DNA of 64,000 bases from Paenibacillus sp. FSL R10-2734 (GCF_037963865.1 NZ_CP150170.1:4216001-4280000), one strand, 5' to 3'; shown: positions 1 through 9,390, counted from the first letter of the stretch. The notes: generated from the letters alone by a model not told the origin. A program made the numbers and translations.

Positions 1-49
1 AAGCTCATTATCTTCAGCGTTACATTCAGTATTTTACTCCATAAAGACC

Positions 50-1159
50 CTACCCTAAATACCCTTTGACTAACCCTAGCGGCAGTGGCTTGGGCTGCTC
101 GCAGCTGGTGACCAGCTCGGCATACCGCTTAGAGTCGGAACTTGTATGGAAGGCATGCATAATTTCAAGTACGTGATTGGCGAGTTCTCCGTTAGCACGC
201 GGAGTTTCCCCTGTGTCGATGCAGCGGGCCATATCCGCTACCCCTATGCCTCTGCTGTTATCTGCATAATTGTAGATAAGCGGGATCTCTTGGAAATCCG
301 GGCTGTGTGCCGGGCGTAGAAGGATCGGCCCTCCGAAGTTGTTGGGGTCAGGTACGATCAAAGTTCCATGTGATCCGTAGATTTCGATCCTCGGCAATGT
401 ACTGTGCCAAACATCGAAGCTGGTGATCATCGTTGCCACGGCACCACTGCTAAACTCAATCGTTCCGGCGACATGTGTAGGCACCTCTACTTCAATGATA
501 TTACCAAACTTCTTTTCGCTAGTGATCATTCTATCAGCAAAGGTGGTTTTAGTAATGCCGCATACGGTTTTGGCTGGACCCAGCAAAGATACTAGAGCAG
601 TAAGATAGTATGGTCCCATGTCAAACATCGGACCTCCACCGGCTTTATAATAGAATTCCGGATCTGGATGCCAGCTTTCATGTCCATGACAGAGCATAAA
701 GGCAGTTGCTGCCACCGGCTTTCCAATATAACCATCCGCAATCAGCTTGCTGCAGGTTTGCAGACCACCTCCGAGGAAAGTGTCTGGTGCGCAGCCGAGG
801 AACAAATTCTTTTCTTTCGCAAGGCGCACGAGTTCGGTTCCATTCTCTAGGGAAAGTGATAATGGCTTCTCCACATACACATGCTTGCCAGCTAACAAGG
901 CTTGCTTACACACGTCAAAATGAAAATTAGGTGTTGTCAAATTAACGACAATTTCAATCTCTTTCGAAGCAAGTAATTGCTCAGTCGTCCATACATGAGG
1001 AACTCCATATTTCTCCGCTGCTTGCTCTGCTCGTCCAGTATCCAGGTCGGAACAAGCATAAACCTCAGTATTGACGAAGGTACCGTTCAAATTCTCGAAA
1101 TAAATGCTGCTGATGTTCCCACAGCCGACTATACCTACCTTCACTTTGCGCAAAATCAT
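50..1159 (-). CDS. Gfo/Idh/MocA family NAD(P)-dependent oxidoreductase
   Basis: The product (369 residues from the chosen start) is a sugar or inositol-type dehydrogenase acting in the cytoplasm. The N-terminus carries a Rossmann GIVGCGNIS motif, and an EKPLS motif near residue 97 is the family's cofactor/catalytic lysine signature. The C-terminal part matches the usual alpha/beta dimerisation domain, and the length is normal. The ATG at 1159 is preferred over an in-frame GTG six bases upstream because AAGG lies at a better distance. It follows the ThuA-like gene by 18 bases on the same strand, so the two are probably one operon. ThuA-like and Gfo/Idh genes often occur together in sugar catabolism. 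The exact substrate cannot be read from sequence. Confidence 0.88.
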   Translation of the reverse strand: MILRKVKVGIVGCGNISSIYFENLNGTFVNTEVYACSDLDTGRAEQAAEKYGVPHVWTTEQLLASKEIEIVVNLTTPNFHFDVCKQALLAGKHVYVEKPLSLSLENGTELVRLAKEKNLFLGCAPDTFLGGGLQTCSKLIADGYIGKPVAATAFMLCHGHESWHPDPEFYYKAGGGPMFDMGPYYLTALVSLLGPAKTVCGITKTTFADRMITSEKKFGNIIEVEVPTHVAGTIEFSSGAVATMITSFDVWHSTLPRIEIYGSHGTLIVPDPNNFGGPILLRPAHSPDFQEIPLIYNYADNSRGIGVADMARCIDTGETPRANGELANHVLEIMHAFHTSSDSKRYAELVTSCEQPKPLPLGLVKGYLG

Positions 1160-1177
1160 TCCCACCTTATCTCAGTT

Positions 1178-1837
1178 TTAGTTGGCTGCCCACAAAAAGC
1201 CTTTTCGCATCAATTCTTTAGCTTCTGGAATATCAAAAACATCTGCATGATGTCCAAGTGAATTATAGAAAACCTTCCCTTTGCCCCATTTTTTCGTATA
1301 TACAACAGGCATCGTGATGACACCATTCGCTGAATGCTCACCTTCACTCATCACGAATGTAGTGGTTGCCAAAACATCCACTGCTGGATCCACATGTAAA
1401 TAATATTGTTCCGATGTCACCTTGAAATCTTGAATACCCTCCACAATAGGGCTTGATCCAGAGTGTAAGATATTAACTTCATATTCCACGCCATCGTTAA
1501 ATGGATGAGCTACCCACTGTGACCCGGTCAAAAATTGCCAATCTGTATTGTTACGGAAGGAGTCACACATCCCTCCATGGCAACCGGCAATTCCTACTCC
1601 AGAAGCTACTGCTTTCAGAACCGTGGATACCTGATCATTGCTGATTTCTCCCATGGTCCATACCGGTACAATAAGGCTTAAGTCCGTAAGCTTTTCTGCA
1701 CTGTTGAAGCTATCCAGCGTATCAGACACTTCAACCTCAAAACCCTCCGCTTCAAGTATGCCAGCAAAAATCGCAGCTACTTCATTTGGTTCATGTCCAT
1801 CCCATCCACCTTTTACAATCAGAGCCTTCTTCGTCAT
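1178..1837 (-). CDS. ThuA-like domain protein (trehalose utilisation family)
   Basis: This 219-residue protein matches the ThuA-like fold, a class I glutamine amidotransferase-like domain found in sugar-utilisation operons. Visible family features are the N-terminal segment ending GGWDGHEP, the GIAGCHGGMCDSF segment near residue 95, and a C-terminal GKVFYNSLGHHADVF stretch. It fills the whole protein without added domains. It is the first gene of a leftward pair with the Gfo/Idh oxidoreductase and faces a divergent AraC regulator across a gap of about 160 bases, which suggests that regulator controls it. The reaction of this family is not well established; a role in keto-sugar handling is inference. 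Confidence 0.82.
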   Translation of the reverse strand: MTKKALIVKGGWDGHEPNEVAAIFAGILEAEGFEVEVSDTLDSFNSAEKLTDLSLIVPVWTMGEISNDQVSTVLKAVASGVGIAGCHGGMCDSFRNNTDWQFLTGSQWVAHPFNDGVEYEVNILHSGSSPIVEGIQDFKVTSEQYYLHVDPAVDVLATTTFVMSEGEHSANGVITMPVVYTKKWGKGKVFYNSLGHHADVFDIPEAKELMRKGFLWAAN

Positions 1838-1998
1838 CCTGCAATCTCCTTTGTATATGAAATGTACCTTTCGTCCATCTGATGAAATTGTAATCTAGAT
1901 CGGAGATATCTGCTCGCCATTTCACTTGTATGAATGGTCATTTTTTGCTAAGTTTTAAAGGTGAACATAAAATTCAAATCGCATCAATAGGAGATCCC

Positions 1999-2835
1999 AT
2001 GAAAGCTTTTCACGAAAATAGAACCTACCATTCGACGTTTCCTTTCACTGTAATACTGTCTGATAATATTGATTTTCTTGCCCACTGGCATAATGATCTT
2101 GAATTAGTTTATGTATTTGAGGGCGCAATTCGGATGGGAATTAATTCTGAAACGCGGGTCTTGGAAGCTGGTGACATAGCAATATGCAGTAGCGGAGACA
2201 TCCATTACTATGACAGTAAAGATAGCACCTCTAAGATAATGATGGTTATTTTTAATCCTTCATTGATTGGCTTTCCTGGAGGATGGCCTCTGAAAGTGAA
2301 ACTGACCTCTCCTTTTATTGTTAAGTCCTTAGTCACTAAAGTAGATGAGGTAGCTATCAACAACCGCCTTTCTGCGATCATGCAGGAGCTTATGCGCGAA
2401 TATAATCAAAAGCTGGAACATCATGAACAGATAATCATTGGATTGTTGCACGAGTTAAGTGGGCTCATTTTACGGCATATTCCTTTGGATAAGATTAATC
2501 CACAGAAAGACAAAAGGCGCATCACTAACATGAAGATTATGCAAGAAGTTCTTGAATACCTCGATGACAACTATATGCATGCCATCACACTTGCTGACGC
2601 TGCTCATCAAGCCAATATGAGCCTCTTTTATTTCTCACGTTTTTTTAAGAGCATTTCAGGCAAAAGCTATATCGCGTACCTTAGCAACATCCGAATCAAT
2701 CAGGCAGAACAGCTGCTGCTGACCACAGACAAAACCATTCTGGATATTGCACTGGAATGCGGCTTCACTAATATCCGTACCTTCAACAGAGTATTTAAAC
2801 AGATTAAACAGCGGACTCCTAGTGAACTGCGTTAA
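1999..2835 (+). CDS. AraC family transcriptional regulator (cupin sensor)
   Basis: The protein has about 278 residues. An N-terminal cupin-like sugar-sensing half contains the HWHNDLELVYVFEG segment, and the C-terminal pair of AraC helix-turn-helix motifs ends with the GFTNIRTFNRVFKQ signature. I start it at the ATG at 1999 because AGGAG lies five bases upstream; the reading frame stays open further up to 1930 but without a good ribosome site there. It is transcribed away from the ThuA-like/oxidoreductase pair, the usual arrangement for a local activator responding to a sugar. A terminator hairpin follows it. The ligand is unknown. Confidence 0.85.
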   Translation: MKAFHENRTYHSTFPFTVILSDNIDFLAHWHNDLELVYVFEGAIRMGINSETRVLEAGDIAICSSGDIHYYDSKDSTSKIMMVIFNPSLIGFPGGWPLKVKLTSPFIVKSLVTKVDEVAINNRLSAIMQELMREYNQKLEHHEQIIIGLLHELSGLILRHIPLDKINPQKDKRRITNMKIMQEVLEYLDDNYMHAITLADAAHQANMSLFYFSRFFKSISGKSYIAYLSNIRINQAEQLLLTTDKTILDIALECGFTNIRTFNRVFKQIKQRTPSELR

Positions 2836-2855
2836 CTTACTTTTTGAGCAAACAA

Positions 2856-2892
2856 AAAGCCAATGATCTATTGGTTTAGATCATCGGCTTTA
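2856..2892. terminator. Bidirectional terminator between AraC gene and esterase gene
   Basis: A hairpin with 15-base arms and one mismatch (AAAGCCAATGATCTA against TAGATCATCGGCTTT) is flanked by A-rich and T-rich runs. It lies between the converging ends of the AraC gene and the esterase gene, so it may serve both. Confidence 0.75.
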
Positions 2893-2932
2893 TTTTAATA
2901 CTCAAATGCACAAAGAAGTAATAAACTTCAAA

Positions 2933-4045
2933 TTACACATTCTCTAACATGAAATTCCCAATTTCAATCAAGCTATCTTCCGCTTGCGGTGTAACACCCA
3001 CCTGATCGGCAAAGCCGTGAGATAGTCCTTTGTAGCGTACAGTTTTCACTTTAACGCCCGACTCCTTCAGTTTTAAGGCATATGCATCATCCTCAATACG
3101 CAAAAAGTCATATTCACCAAATAAAATAATGGTAGGCGGCAACTCTTTCAGATTTCCTCGCAGCGGGCTCACATAAGGGATTGTATCATCTGGAACACCC
3201 AAATATTCGCCTAATCCGACAGTTCCTAAACCGCCGCTCAACAGATTCAGTATAGAACGAATCTCTTTATCCTGAGACGGGGATATTTCATAAACATCTC
3301 TACGCTGCATATGTTCCTTCATACCTGCTGCGTCCACGCTTGGATATAATAGTGCCTGCGCCTTTACCATCTGAGTTCCCTCATCCCGATCTTTCATTGC
3401 ACATACCGTGGCTAGATTCCCACCTGCGGAATCACCAGATATACAGATGCGATTCGGATCACCATTGAATTCTTCAGCGTGAGCATAAGTCCATTTCAAC
3501 ACGGCATAACAGTCGTCGAGCCCAGCAGGATATGGATTTTCCGGAGCTAAGCGATAATCAACCTGAATCGATACGCAGCCGGTATTCGCAACCACGAGCT
3601 TGCACATCTCCTCCACCACATCAGGTCCTCCTGCTACGAACCCCCCTCCGTGAATGTAATAGAACACAGGCTGCAGTTCTTCACTTTTCTTCTGTGGGGT
3701 ATAAATTCGTACAGGTATTGCCACATCACCGTTCTGAACCGTGGCATGCTTCACATCAACACCATCGGTGATCGGAATGCTGTTCACGCCATTCATCATT
3801 CTGCGCATTTGAGCTGCACTTTTTTGGATATTTTTCTTTCGGCTACCTTTCAGCATCATCTTAACCAGCATGCCCTTGAAGCCTTTAAGAATTGATTCCA
3901 TACTCTGATAAAAGCGAGGATCCAGCACGCCAGGCTCATCCGTTTCAGGTATGGGCTTAATCAGGATGTCCAATCCATTTTCATTAATGACATGTTGTCT
4001 TTCAAGAATTGCTGTAAGAAGCTGTTTAGAATATTTACGTTCCAT
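2933..4045 (-). CDS. Alpha/beta hydrolase, hormone-sensitive-lipase-type esterase
   Basis: A cytoplasmic carboxylesterase of the HSL (family IV) group. From the chosen start (370 residues) it shows the oxyanion motif HGGG at 132-135, the nucleophile motif GDSAGG with Ser206, a probable acid Asp313 in EYDFLRIED, and His343 in LSHGFADQ, so the full catalytic triad is present. An N-terminal cap of about 120 residues precedes the hydrolase core. The reading frame is open 35 codons further upstream, but AAAGGAG sits just before the ATG at 4045, so that start is preferred. It lies downstream of the AraC-GH39 regulator gene on the same strand, separated by about 240 bases containing a perfect palindrome. 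The substrate is unknown. Confidence 0.87.
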   Translation of the reverse strand: MERKYSKQLLTAILERQHVINENGLDILIKPIPETDEPGVLDPRFYQSMESILKGFKGMLVKMMLKGSRKKNIQKSAAQMRRMMNGVNSIPITDGVDVKHATVQNGDVAIPVRIYTPQKKSEELQPVFYYIHGGGFVAGGPDVVEEMCKLVVANTGCVSIQVDYRLAPENPYPAGLDDCYAVLKWTYAHAEEFNGDPNRICISGDSAGGNLATVCAMKDRDEGTQMVKAQALLYPSVDAAGMKEHMQRRDVYEISPSQDKEIRSILNLLSGGLGTVGLGEYLGVPDDTIPYVSPLRGNLKELPPTIILFGEYDFLRIEDDAYALKLKESGVKVKTVRYKGLSHGFADQVGVTPQAEDSLIEIGNFMLENV

Positions 4046-4191
4046 GATGATGCTCCTTTTCGAATATTGTATGGTTAAACTAATCGCGTCGATTTGAATG
4101 GGTTGCCATAACTTAATTATAGGTTTAGGTTTGCAGAAAAAATATCGCATTATTTCTTTTGTTATATACTTCTTTTATCATTATCATTGAA

Positions 4192-4209
4192 AGCAATTTC
4201 GAAATTGCT
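4192..4209. promoter_or_regulatory. Perfect 18-base palindrome in esterase upstream region
   Basis: AGCAATTTCGAAATTGCT reads the same on both strands. It lies about 150 bases upstream of the esterase start and 75 bases past the end of the AraC-GH39 gene. No T-run follows on either side, so it looks more like a protein-binding site than a terminator. The cognate regulator is not identified. Confidence 0.35.
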
Positions 4210-4283
4210 GTCAAGAGCAAAAATACAATATGAAAACAAAAAAAGGACAACATTAATGTCATCCTCGTTGTTTTATTTTCTCT

Positions 4284-6743
4284 TTATTGTGTTAGTAGAA
4301 TCACTTGTACCTCATGCGGCTGTACAACAGCATTTAACACAAAATTTGCTGTCACTTGCTGCGACCGCATTTGAAATAATGGCAAGGACCGACTTTCAAG
4401 ATAAGACCATTCTTCTGGACGCATGTTCTTGGGCGCACCCATTTTCAGCCATTCGTCGAAGGCACTTCCTCCAGCAGGACCTACCGAATACCTACGCTCT
4501 GTATAAACACCCGGCGTTAAGCCGTCGAGACAAATGTGATACTGACGGGTATTGCGTATATTGAACACGTTGTACCGTTCAGTTTGAGTCAGGTGAGTGG
4601 TATGCCGATAGCGATACAGTGTATCATAATGACAATAATTATATAAAAATATCTGTATTTCACCTTTTGAAGAAGTTATAAAATACCCGTCACCTTCAGC
4701 TATTAGGCTACTTCCTGCGTATCGTAACAACTGCAGCGCGCGGTAACAGCTTTTGGGCAATCCCCCGCGAGTAAATAAACCAAACCCGCCATGAAAAAGC
4801 TCCGGCGAAGGAACGATCTCCTCCATATGATCACTTAACGACCAGTATCCCATAGCCTCATACTGGTCGTAGTTTTCCAGAATGTTTTTGAAAAGAAAAG
4901 CGGATTTGTAGGAGGTATCGTTGCACAAATCACGCTGCCAGATGCTATTGCTCCACTCTTCAAGAATCACGGGCAGATTGCCGAAACCACGTTGACGCAG
5001 CAGCTTTTTAATCTTGTGCAACGCGTGCCCCAAAAACTGTTCATCACCGCTTGCCGCAAGAGCAAAAGCTTCATCCTCTGCCATGAGCTGAAGACCAGTG
5101 TCTTCTTGAGAGGGTAATATGCTGTGAAAAGCACGCAGAGCCAATGAGTCAGGTATACAGTTACCCCGGCTGCAAAACACCAGAAAGTCGTTGAAATAAT
5201 CACTCGAATCAATGTTGCATCCTGGGCCAGAGATATGCAGCTGCGGATCGATAGCACGGATGGCGTGGCTGGTCTCGCGGTAAAGTTCCTCGTATTCTTC
5301 CATTGAAAACACACCATAGCCCGAAAACTCAGGACTCACGAAGGGAGCAAACTTCCATTCTCGCACTGACTCAATCCCATATCGATCAATGAAATGCCGA
5401 ACAAGAGAAGTTACAAGGGCGAGCCATTCGTCTAATTTCTTCGGCATAGATAGGATGCTGGGCCTTTTGAAAGGAAACACTGCATCTCTCGCTAATGCTG
5501 AGGGCATATAACTGAATTCCACATAAGGTTGTAACTGCACTGAAAGCATGAAGTCCATTACCTCGTCGATATAAACAAAGTTGTACTCTATACTGCCCGA
5601 CATTTTGCTGACATATAACATCATGTCATCGTCCAACAGACCTTTGCAGCGCATATATCGAAAGCCAATCTCCTTTTGGATCTTTCGTATTTGCGCTTGT
5701 ACCGCGCCATTCAACAGATCTTTGGCATATCCTGCATTGATCAATGTCCGCCAGTTATGACTCAGCGTCCGAATCTTACGGCTAGTGTCCACATGAAGAT
5801 CAAGCAACTCGTTAATCTGGGGTTGGACAAAGGATTGCTCGGGTTGATGTAAATGCTGCATCAGTGTAGAAAAATCGGTCGAGAATCCCTCGCTGGCCGT
5901 ACTATTCTCCTTAAGCTCAACGGCATCCTGCTCATTTACGAGACGGTATTGCCCTGGTGTAACGCCAAAGCGCCGTTTGAAGACGTCAATCAACGCGTTG
6001 GTACTTGGAAACCCCACTTCTGAGGCGATGTCCGTGATCGTTTTTTCACTACGAAGAAGAGCTACTGCCTGACTCAACCTGACATTCGTAATGTATGCAG
6101 TGAAAGTAAGCCCAAGCTGTTTCTGAAATAAATGAGATAGGTAGGAGCTGCTTAAATAGATAGTGGAGGCTAGTCCACTCAGTGTAATATTCTCCCGATA
6201 ATGTCGGTGAATATAATCGGTAGCTTTGCGCAGCCTTTCCCTGCTTGAGGATTTGGAGAGATCCTTATGCTTGTTCTGCTCAAGGAAATTATGCACTAGG
6301 TTGTTCAGCAATACTCCCACACGACTACGTAATAATATTGGTAAACGAGATTCATTTTTGTAATAGGCCTGGAATACGCTGGCGAACTCACTGCGGAGTA
6401 TATTAAAGCGAGCTTGCTCCTCCTTCGGGTACAGAAAAGACTTACACTCTATATTTATACTTTCAATCTCAGGACAAAAAGCTGCCAAAAATGCGGGCGA
6501 GATAAACAACGACAACGCTTTGCCCGAACCTTGCATATCCAAGGCGTGCAGTTGGTAGCTATTCAACACAATAATGTCATCCTGCTGAACTTCATAGGTA
6601 AACTGATTGTCATCCAGCTGTAGTACCCCTGTTCCCTGCAAGATGTATAATATCTCAAGCTCCTGATGCCAGGAAGCGACAGTGTCTTCAGGGAGGTTAA
6701 TTGAAAACCTAAAATCTGAGGCTATCAATGTATTTTCTTGCAT
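4284..6743 (-). CDS. AraC family regulator fused to a GH39-like domain
   Basis: From the ATG at 6743 (GGAGG seven bases upstream) the protein has 819 residues. An N-terminal cupin-like region of about 150 residues is followed by an AraC-type double helix-turn-helix at about 170-268. A long C-terminal part from about 310 resembles glycoside hydrolase family 39 beta-xylosidases. In the GH39 part the segment WKFAPFVSPEFSG at about 464-476 occupies the place of the usual W-x-F-E-x-W-N-E-P: the acid/base Glu of NEP appears replaced by Ser. The nucleophile segment VILEEWS near 593-598 and the HGGFGLF segment near 651-657 are kept. I infer a xylo-oligosaccharide-sensing regulator that is not catalytic, or only weakly so. 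AraC-GH39 fusions are known in Paenibacillaceae-type genomes; the ligand is unproven. Confidence 0.82.
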   Translation of the reverse strand: MQENTLIASDFRFSINLPEDTVASWHQELEILYILQGTGVLQLDDNQFTYEVQQDDIIVLNSYQLHALDMQGSGKALSLFISPAFLAAFCPEIESINIECKSFLYPKEEQARFNILRSEFASVFQAYYKNESRLPILLRSRVGVLLNNLVHNFLEQNKHKDLSKSSSRERLRKATDYIHRHYRENITLSGLASTIYLSSSYLSHLFQKQLGLTFTAYITNVRLSQAVALLRSEKTITDIASEVGFPSTNALIDVFKRRFGVTPGQYRLVNEQDAVELKENSTASEGFSTDFSTLMQHLHQPEQSFVQPQINELLDLHVDTSRKIRTLSHNWRTLINAGYAKDLLNGAVQAQIRKIQKEIGFRYMRCKGLLDDDMMLYVSKMSGSIEYNFVYIDEVMDFMLSVQLQPYVEFSYMPSALARDAVFPFKRPSILSMPKKLDEWLALVTSLVRHFIDRYGIESVREWKFAPFVSPEFSGYGVFSMEEYEELYRETSHAIRAIDPQLHISGPGCNIDSSDYFNDFLVFCSRGNCIPDSLALRAFHSILPSQEDTGLQLMAEDEAFALAASGDEQFLGHALHKIKKLLRQRGFGNLPVILEEWSNSIWQRDLCNDTSYKSAFLFKNILENYDQYEAMGYWSLSDHMEEIVPSPELFHGGFGLFTRGGLPKSCYRALQLLRYAGSSLIAEGDGYFITSSKGEIQIFLYNYCHYDTLYRYRHTTHLTQTERYNVFNIRNTRQYHICLDGLTPGVYTERRYSVGPAGGSAFDEWLKMGAPKNMRPEEWSYLESRSLPLFQMRSQQVTANFVLNAVVQPHEVQVILLTQ

Positions 6744-6846
6744 ACCTAACCTCCTATTCATATATCGTAATGGAGTTATCCCTCATCCAACATGCTATCA
6801 TATAAATCTATGAAAGTAAGTTTACCATTGATAACGAGGGTTCGGT

Positions 6847-7983
6847 TCAGGTTATTTTTAGTGTCTTTTTTACAAATAAAATAAAAAGTATCAGACTGAT
6901 AAACCCAGATATAGCACAAGTAATAAATACCATCTGATATCCCATAAGCTGTGAAACAAATCCTAGTAGAATAGCTCCCAAACCAATTCCTAAATCAAAA
7001 GCAGTTAAGAATGTAGCGTTCGCTACACCTCTTTTCACTGGTGGAGCTAATCGAATCATCGCTACTTGAAGAGCCGGTTGTGCTGATCCGAATCCAATTC
7101 CGTACAAAATAGCAGTAATAACTACTCCAGTAAGTCCTTTAGACAATGTTAGGACGAATAGTGCGACTATCAGAATGAAAAGAGCAGGAACAATAATGAC
7201 CCCTTCTCCATATTTATCGGAGATCTTCCCTGTAAGTGGTCTAATTACTGCAAGTGTGACTGCATACACTAAGAAAAAAGTACCCGTATTCACTTCAATA
7301 TTTGCCGCAAACAGTGGTAAAAATGTTGTAATGCCTCCAAAAGTAAAAGATAAGAAAAATGTAACAATAGCGATAGGGAAGACTGTTTTTTCAAAAAATG
7401 ATATTGGTTTTTTTGATGTATTTTGAACTGTTGGAATTTTTGCACCAAACCCAAGTACGAATGCAATCAATGCTAATGCTGTGCAGAGAAGAAATAGGTA
7501 ATGAAATGAATATGATTTTGTTATCCAAAGACCAACGATTGGTCCTAATGCCATTCCTAATGTCATTGCTAGTCCATACCATCCCATACCTTCCCCACGA
7601 CGAGATTGTGGAATAACATCAGTCACTGCCGTGCCTATCGAAGTTGTAGCAACTGCCCAGCTGACTCCATGGAGGATACGTAATACTACTAAAAATATAA
7701 TGCCTGTTACCCAATCATAAAAATACATGGTTATAGCAAAAAATAGTAATCCGCTTATTATAAATGCTCGTCGACCATACCGATCCATTAATCCTCCAAT
7801 TATAGGACGGAAAATTACTGCCGATATTGTAAACACTCCAATAATTAATCCAACCTGAGATTCACTTCCACCTAATTGTTTGATAAACATAGGCAGTGTT
7901 GGCATCAGTAAATAAAAACCACTAAATAGTAATAAAGCTGTAATTGTCAGCATGATATAATTTTTTGTCCATAAACGTTCCAT
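6847..7983 (-). CDS. MFS transporter, drug-efflux type
   Basis: A 378-residue integral membrane protein with about 12 hydrophobic segments. Near residues 60-72 it has the major-facilitator loop motif FRPIIGGLMDRYGRR, a GxLaDRxGRR-type signature, with a partial repeat at LTGKISDKYGEG in the second half. It is most like small Bacillus multidrug or sugar efflux proteins. It lies just downstream of the azoreductase gene on the same strand, separated by a hairpin. It may belong with the MarR-controlled set, but transcription through the hairpin is uncertain. The substrate is unknown. Confidence 0.83.
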   Translation of the reverse strand: MERLWTKNYIMLTITALLLFSGFYLLMPTLPMFIKQLGGSESQVGLIIGVFTISAVIFRPIIGGLMDRYGRRAFIISGLLFFAITMYFYDWVTGIIFLVVLRILHGVSWAVATTSIGTAVTDVIPQSRRGEGMGWYGLAMTLGMALGPIVGLWITKSYSFHYLFLLCTALALIAFVLGFGAKIPTVQNTSKKPISFFEKTVFPIAIVTFFLSFTFGGITTFLPLFAANIEVNTGTFFLVYAVTLAVIRPLTGKISDKYGEGVIIVPALFILIVALFVLTLSKGLTGVVITAILYGIGFGSAQPALQVAMIRLAPPVKRGVANATFLTAFDLGIGLGAILLGFVSQLMGYQMVFITCAISGFISLILFILFVKKTLKIT

Positions 7984-8012
7984 TGTAATGTAATCCTTCT
8001 TTCCGTAGGCGA

Positions 8013-8053
8013 ATAAAAAAGCAGTACCACCGCTATAACAGTGTTGGTACTGC
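8013..8053 (-). terminator. Terminator after azoreductase gene
   Basis: Read leftward, GGCAGTACCA pairs with TGGTACTGC and is followed by a run of six T. It sits between the azoreductase stop and the MFS start, so it probably ends or attenuates the azoreductase transcript. Confidence 0.7.
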
Positions 8054-8080
8054 CTTATAGAGTGATAATAGTTTGGTTAA

Positions 8081-8707
8081 TTAGAGCAAACTTGATACTG
8101 TAACAGCCCTTTCAAGCCCTTCGGCTATAATCTCTTCTGCCTTATCAGGGAATTGGCTGTGTCCTTCAATCACGATGGTCTCCATATCTTTTACACCGAA
8201 GAAGTTCATCATACTTGTAACATATTTAACAGCCATCTCTACATCAGCTTTTGGTCCCTCAGAATATACACCGCCACTTGCGTTTAATAATACAATTTTT
8301 TTATTTCCAATAAGACCTACTGGGCCTTCTGGCGTATATTTAAATGTTTTGCCCGCGCGGTTTAAGTAATCAATATACGTGTGTAGTACTGCTGGGATGG
8401 TTAAATTCCATAAAGGGAACCCAAATACGACTTTATCAGCTGCAAGGAATGGATCTAAATATTTGTCAGCAACAGCTACAGCTTTTGCTTCTTCTACTGT
8501 TAAATCTAATCCTCTACTAGACTTAAATGTACCGTTAATCATATCTGCTCCTACGTAAGGCAATTCCTCGTTGTATAAATCCAACTCAACCACTGTATCA
8601 TTTGGATGTGATTCTTTATAGCTCGCTAAAAATGTCTCATATAATCTAACACTAACCGCTTGATCTGCTGGGCGGTTGTTTGCTTTTACAAATAAAACTG
8701 TTGTCAT
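8081..8707 (-). CDS. azoR: FMN-dependent NADH-azoreductase
   Basis: A 208-residue flavodoxin-fold enzyme that reduces azo compounds and quinones with NADH, using FMN, in the cytoplasm. Family marks are the N-terminal VLFVKANNRP segment (phosphate-binding region), FGFPLWNLTIPAVLHTYID near the middle (FMN-binding PMWNFxxP-like loop) and NASGGVYSEGP. The reading frame extends 46 codons upstream into the next gene, but the ATG at 8707 has GGAGG eight bases before it and matches the family's start. It follows the DUF3238-like gene by about 35 bases and lies opposite a MarR regulator. In Bacillus such azoreductases are induced by quinones and electrophiles through MarR-type repressors, so a thiol-reactive stress role is a reasonable inference. 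Confidence 0.9.
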   Translation of the reverse strand: MTTVLFVKANNRPADQAVSVRLYETFLASYKESHPNDTVVELDLYNEELPYVGADMINGTFKSSRGLDLTVEEAKAVAVADKYLDPFLAADKVVFGFPLWNLTIPAVLHTYIDYLNRAGKTFKYTPEGPVGLIGNKKIVLLNASGGVYSEGPKADVEMAVKYVTSMMNFFGVKDMETIVIEGHSQFPDKAEEIIAEGLERAVTVSSLL

Positions 8708-8741
8708 TCTTTGTTCCTCCTGATGTTCACTCTTTAGTTGT

Positions 8742-9326
8742 TTATAATATTTTGTTGAAACTATACTCCATTTCTCCAGCCATAGCTGCAGGAGTATCAC
8801 CCGTTTCTCTGAAATCATGTGTATAAATTTGTTCAAACGGTCCAAAGCTCACTTGCTTATAAAATTCAAAACAAGGAAATCCGTCATGTGCTCCTTGCAT
8901 ATTGACAGTACCATCTTTTTGGATATGGACTATTAATAGATAGTCAACTGGAGGTGCTAATGCATTTAATGGATTGCTAGCACTTGCACTCATTTGAAAC
9001 TTGACGTTATCGGAACCCCATACAATATCAGTGCACAAAATACCTTCAGTACTAGCTTTTCCTGTTTTTTTATTAACAGATCCATCTGGAGTTGTGACTC
9101 TTTCTGTTGTAATGCCAGTATTTGCATAAGTGAAAATTTCTTGTTTGTTAAAATCTACAACTACTTCTTGTTCAACTCTGGAGCGCATTGCGTTGACAGC
9201 ATAGGGTGTAAATTCACGTGAGTCACCTTCAAATTCGATTACGTTTCCTGTTTCTATATCCTTCCTAGGATCTGTCCAAGCTATTGGAATAAACACACTA
9301 GCTCTAATTTTAACAATATTAGTCAT
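8742..9326 (-). CDS. DUF3238-like protein of unknown function
   Basis: This 194-residue protein has no signal peptide or membrane segment. I recall the N-terminal pattern (IRASVFIPIAW followed by GNVIEFEGDSREFTP) from the DUF3238 family of Bacillus and relatives, but cannot confirm it here. The sequence is mostly beta-strand-like with conserved aromatic and acidic positions toward the end. It is the first gene of a leftward set with the azoreductase and starts opposite marR, with two matching palindromes in the gap, so it is probably controlled by that MarR protein. No biochemical function can be given. Confidence 0.7.
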   Translation of the reverse strand: MTNIVKIRASVFIPIAWTDPRKDIETGNVIEFEGDSREFTPYAVNAMRSRVEQEVVVDFNKQEIFTYANTGITTERVTTPDGSVNKKTGKASTEGILCTDIVWGSDNVKFQMSASASNPLNALAPPVDYLLIVHIQKDGTVNMQGAHDGFPCFEFYKQVSFGPFEQIYTHDFRETGDTPAAMAGEMEYSFNKIL

Positions 9327-9390
9327 GAGAACCCCCCGTATTTTATTAAATCTGTTTTAGTGAATACTGTTTCTTTCACAATAAAAAAAG

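Noticed and set aside
1..49. Possible gene end at the left edge
   Set aside because: The 49 bases show no readable domain or hairpin that would support a call.
4170..4190. Possible Fur-type half site ATCATTATCATT
   Set aside because: The dyad is incomplete and AT-rich sequence of this kind is common here.
4187..4564. Rightward open frame of 125 codons opposite the end of the AraC-GH39 gene
   Set aside because: Its coding pattern is the antisense of a well-supported gene, and it begins in the intergenic palindrome without a ribosome site.
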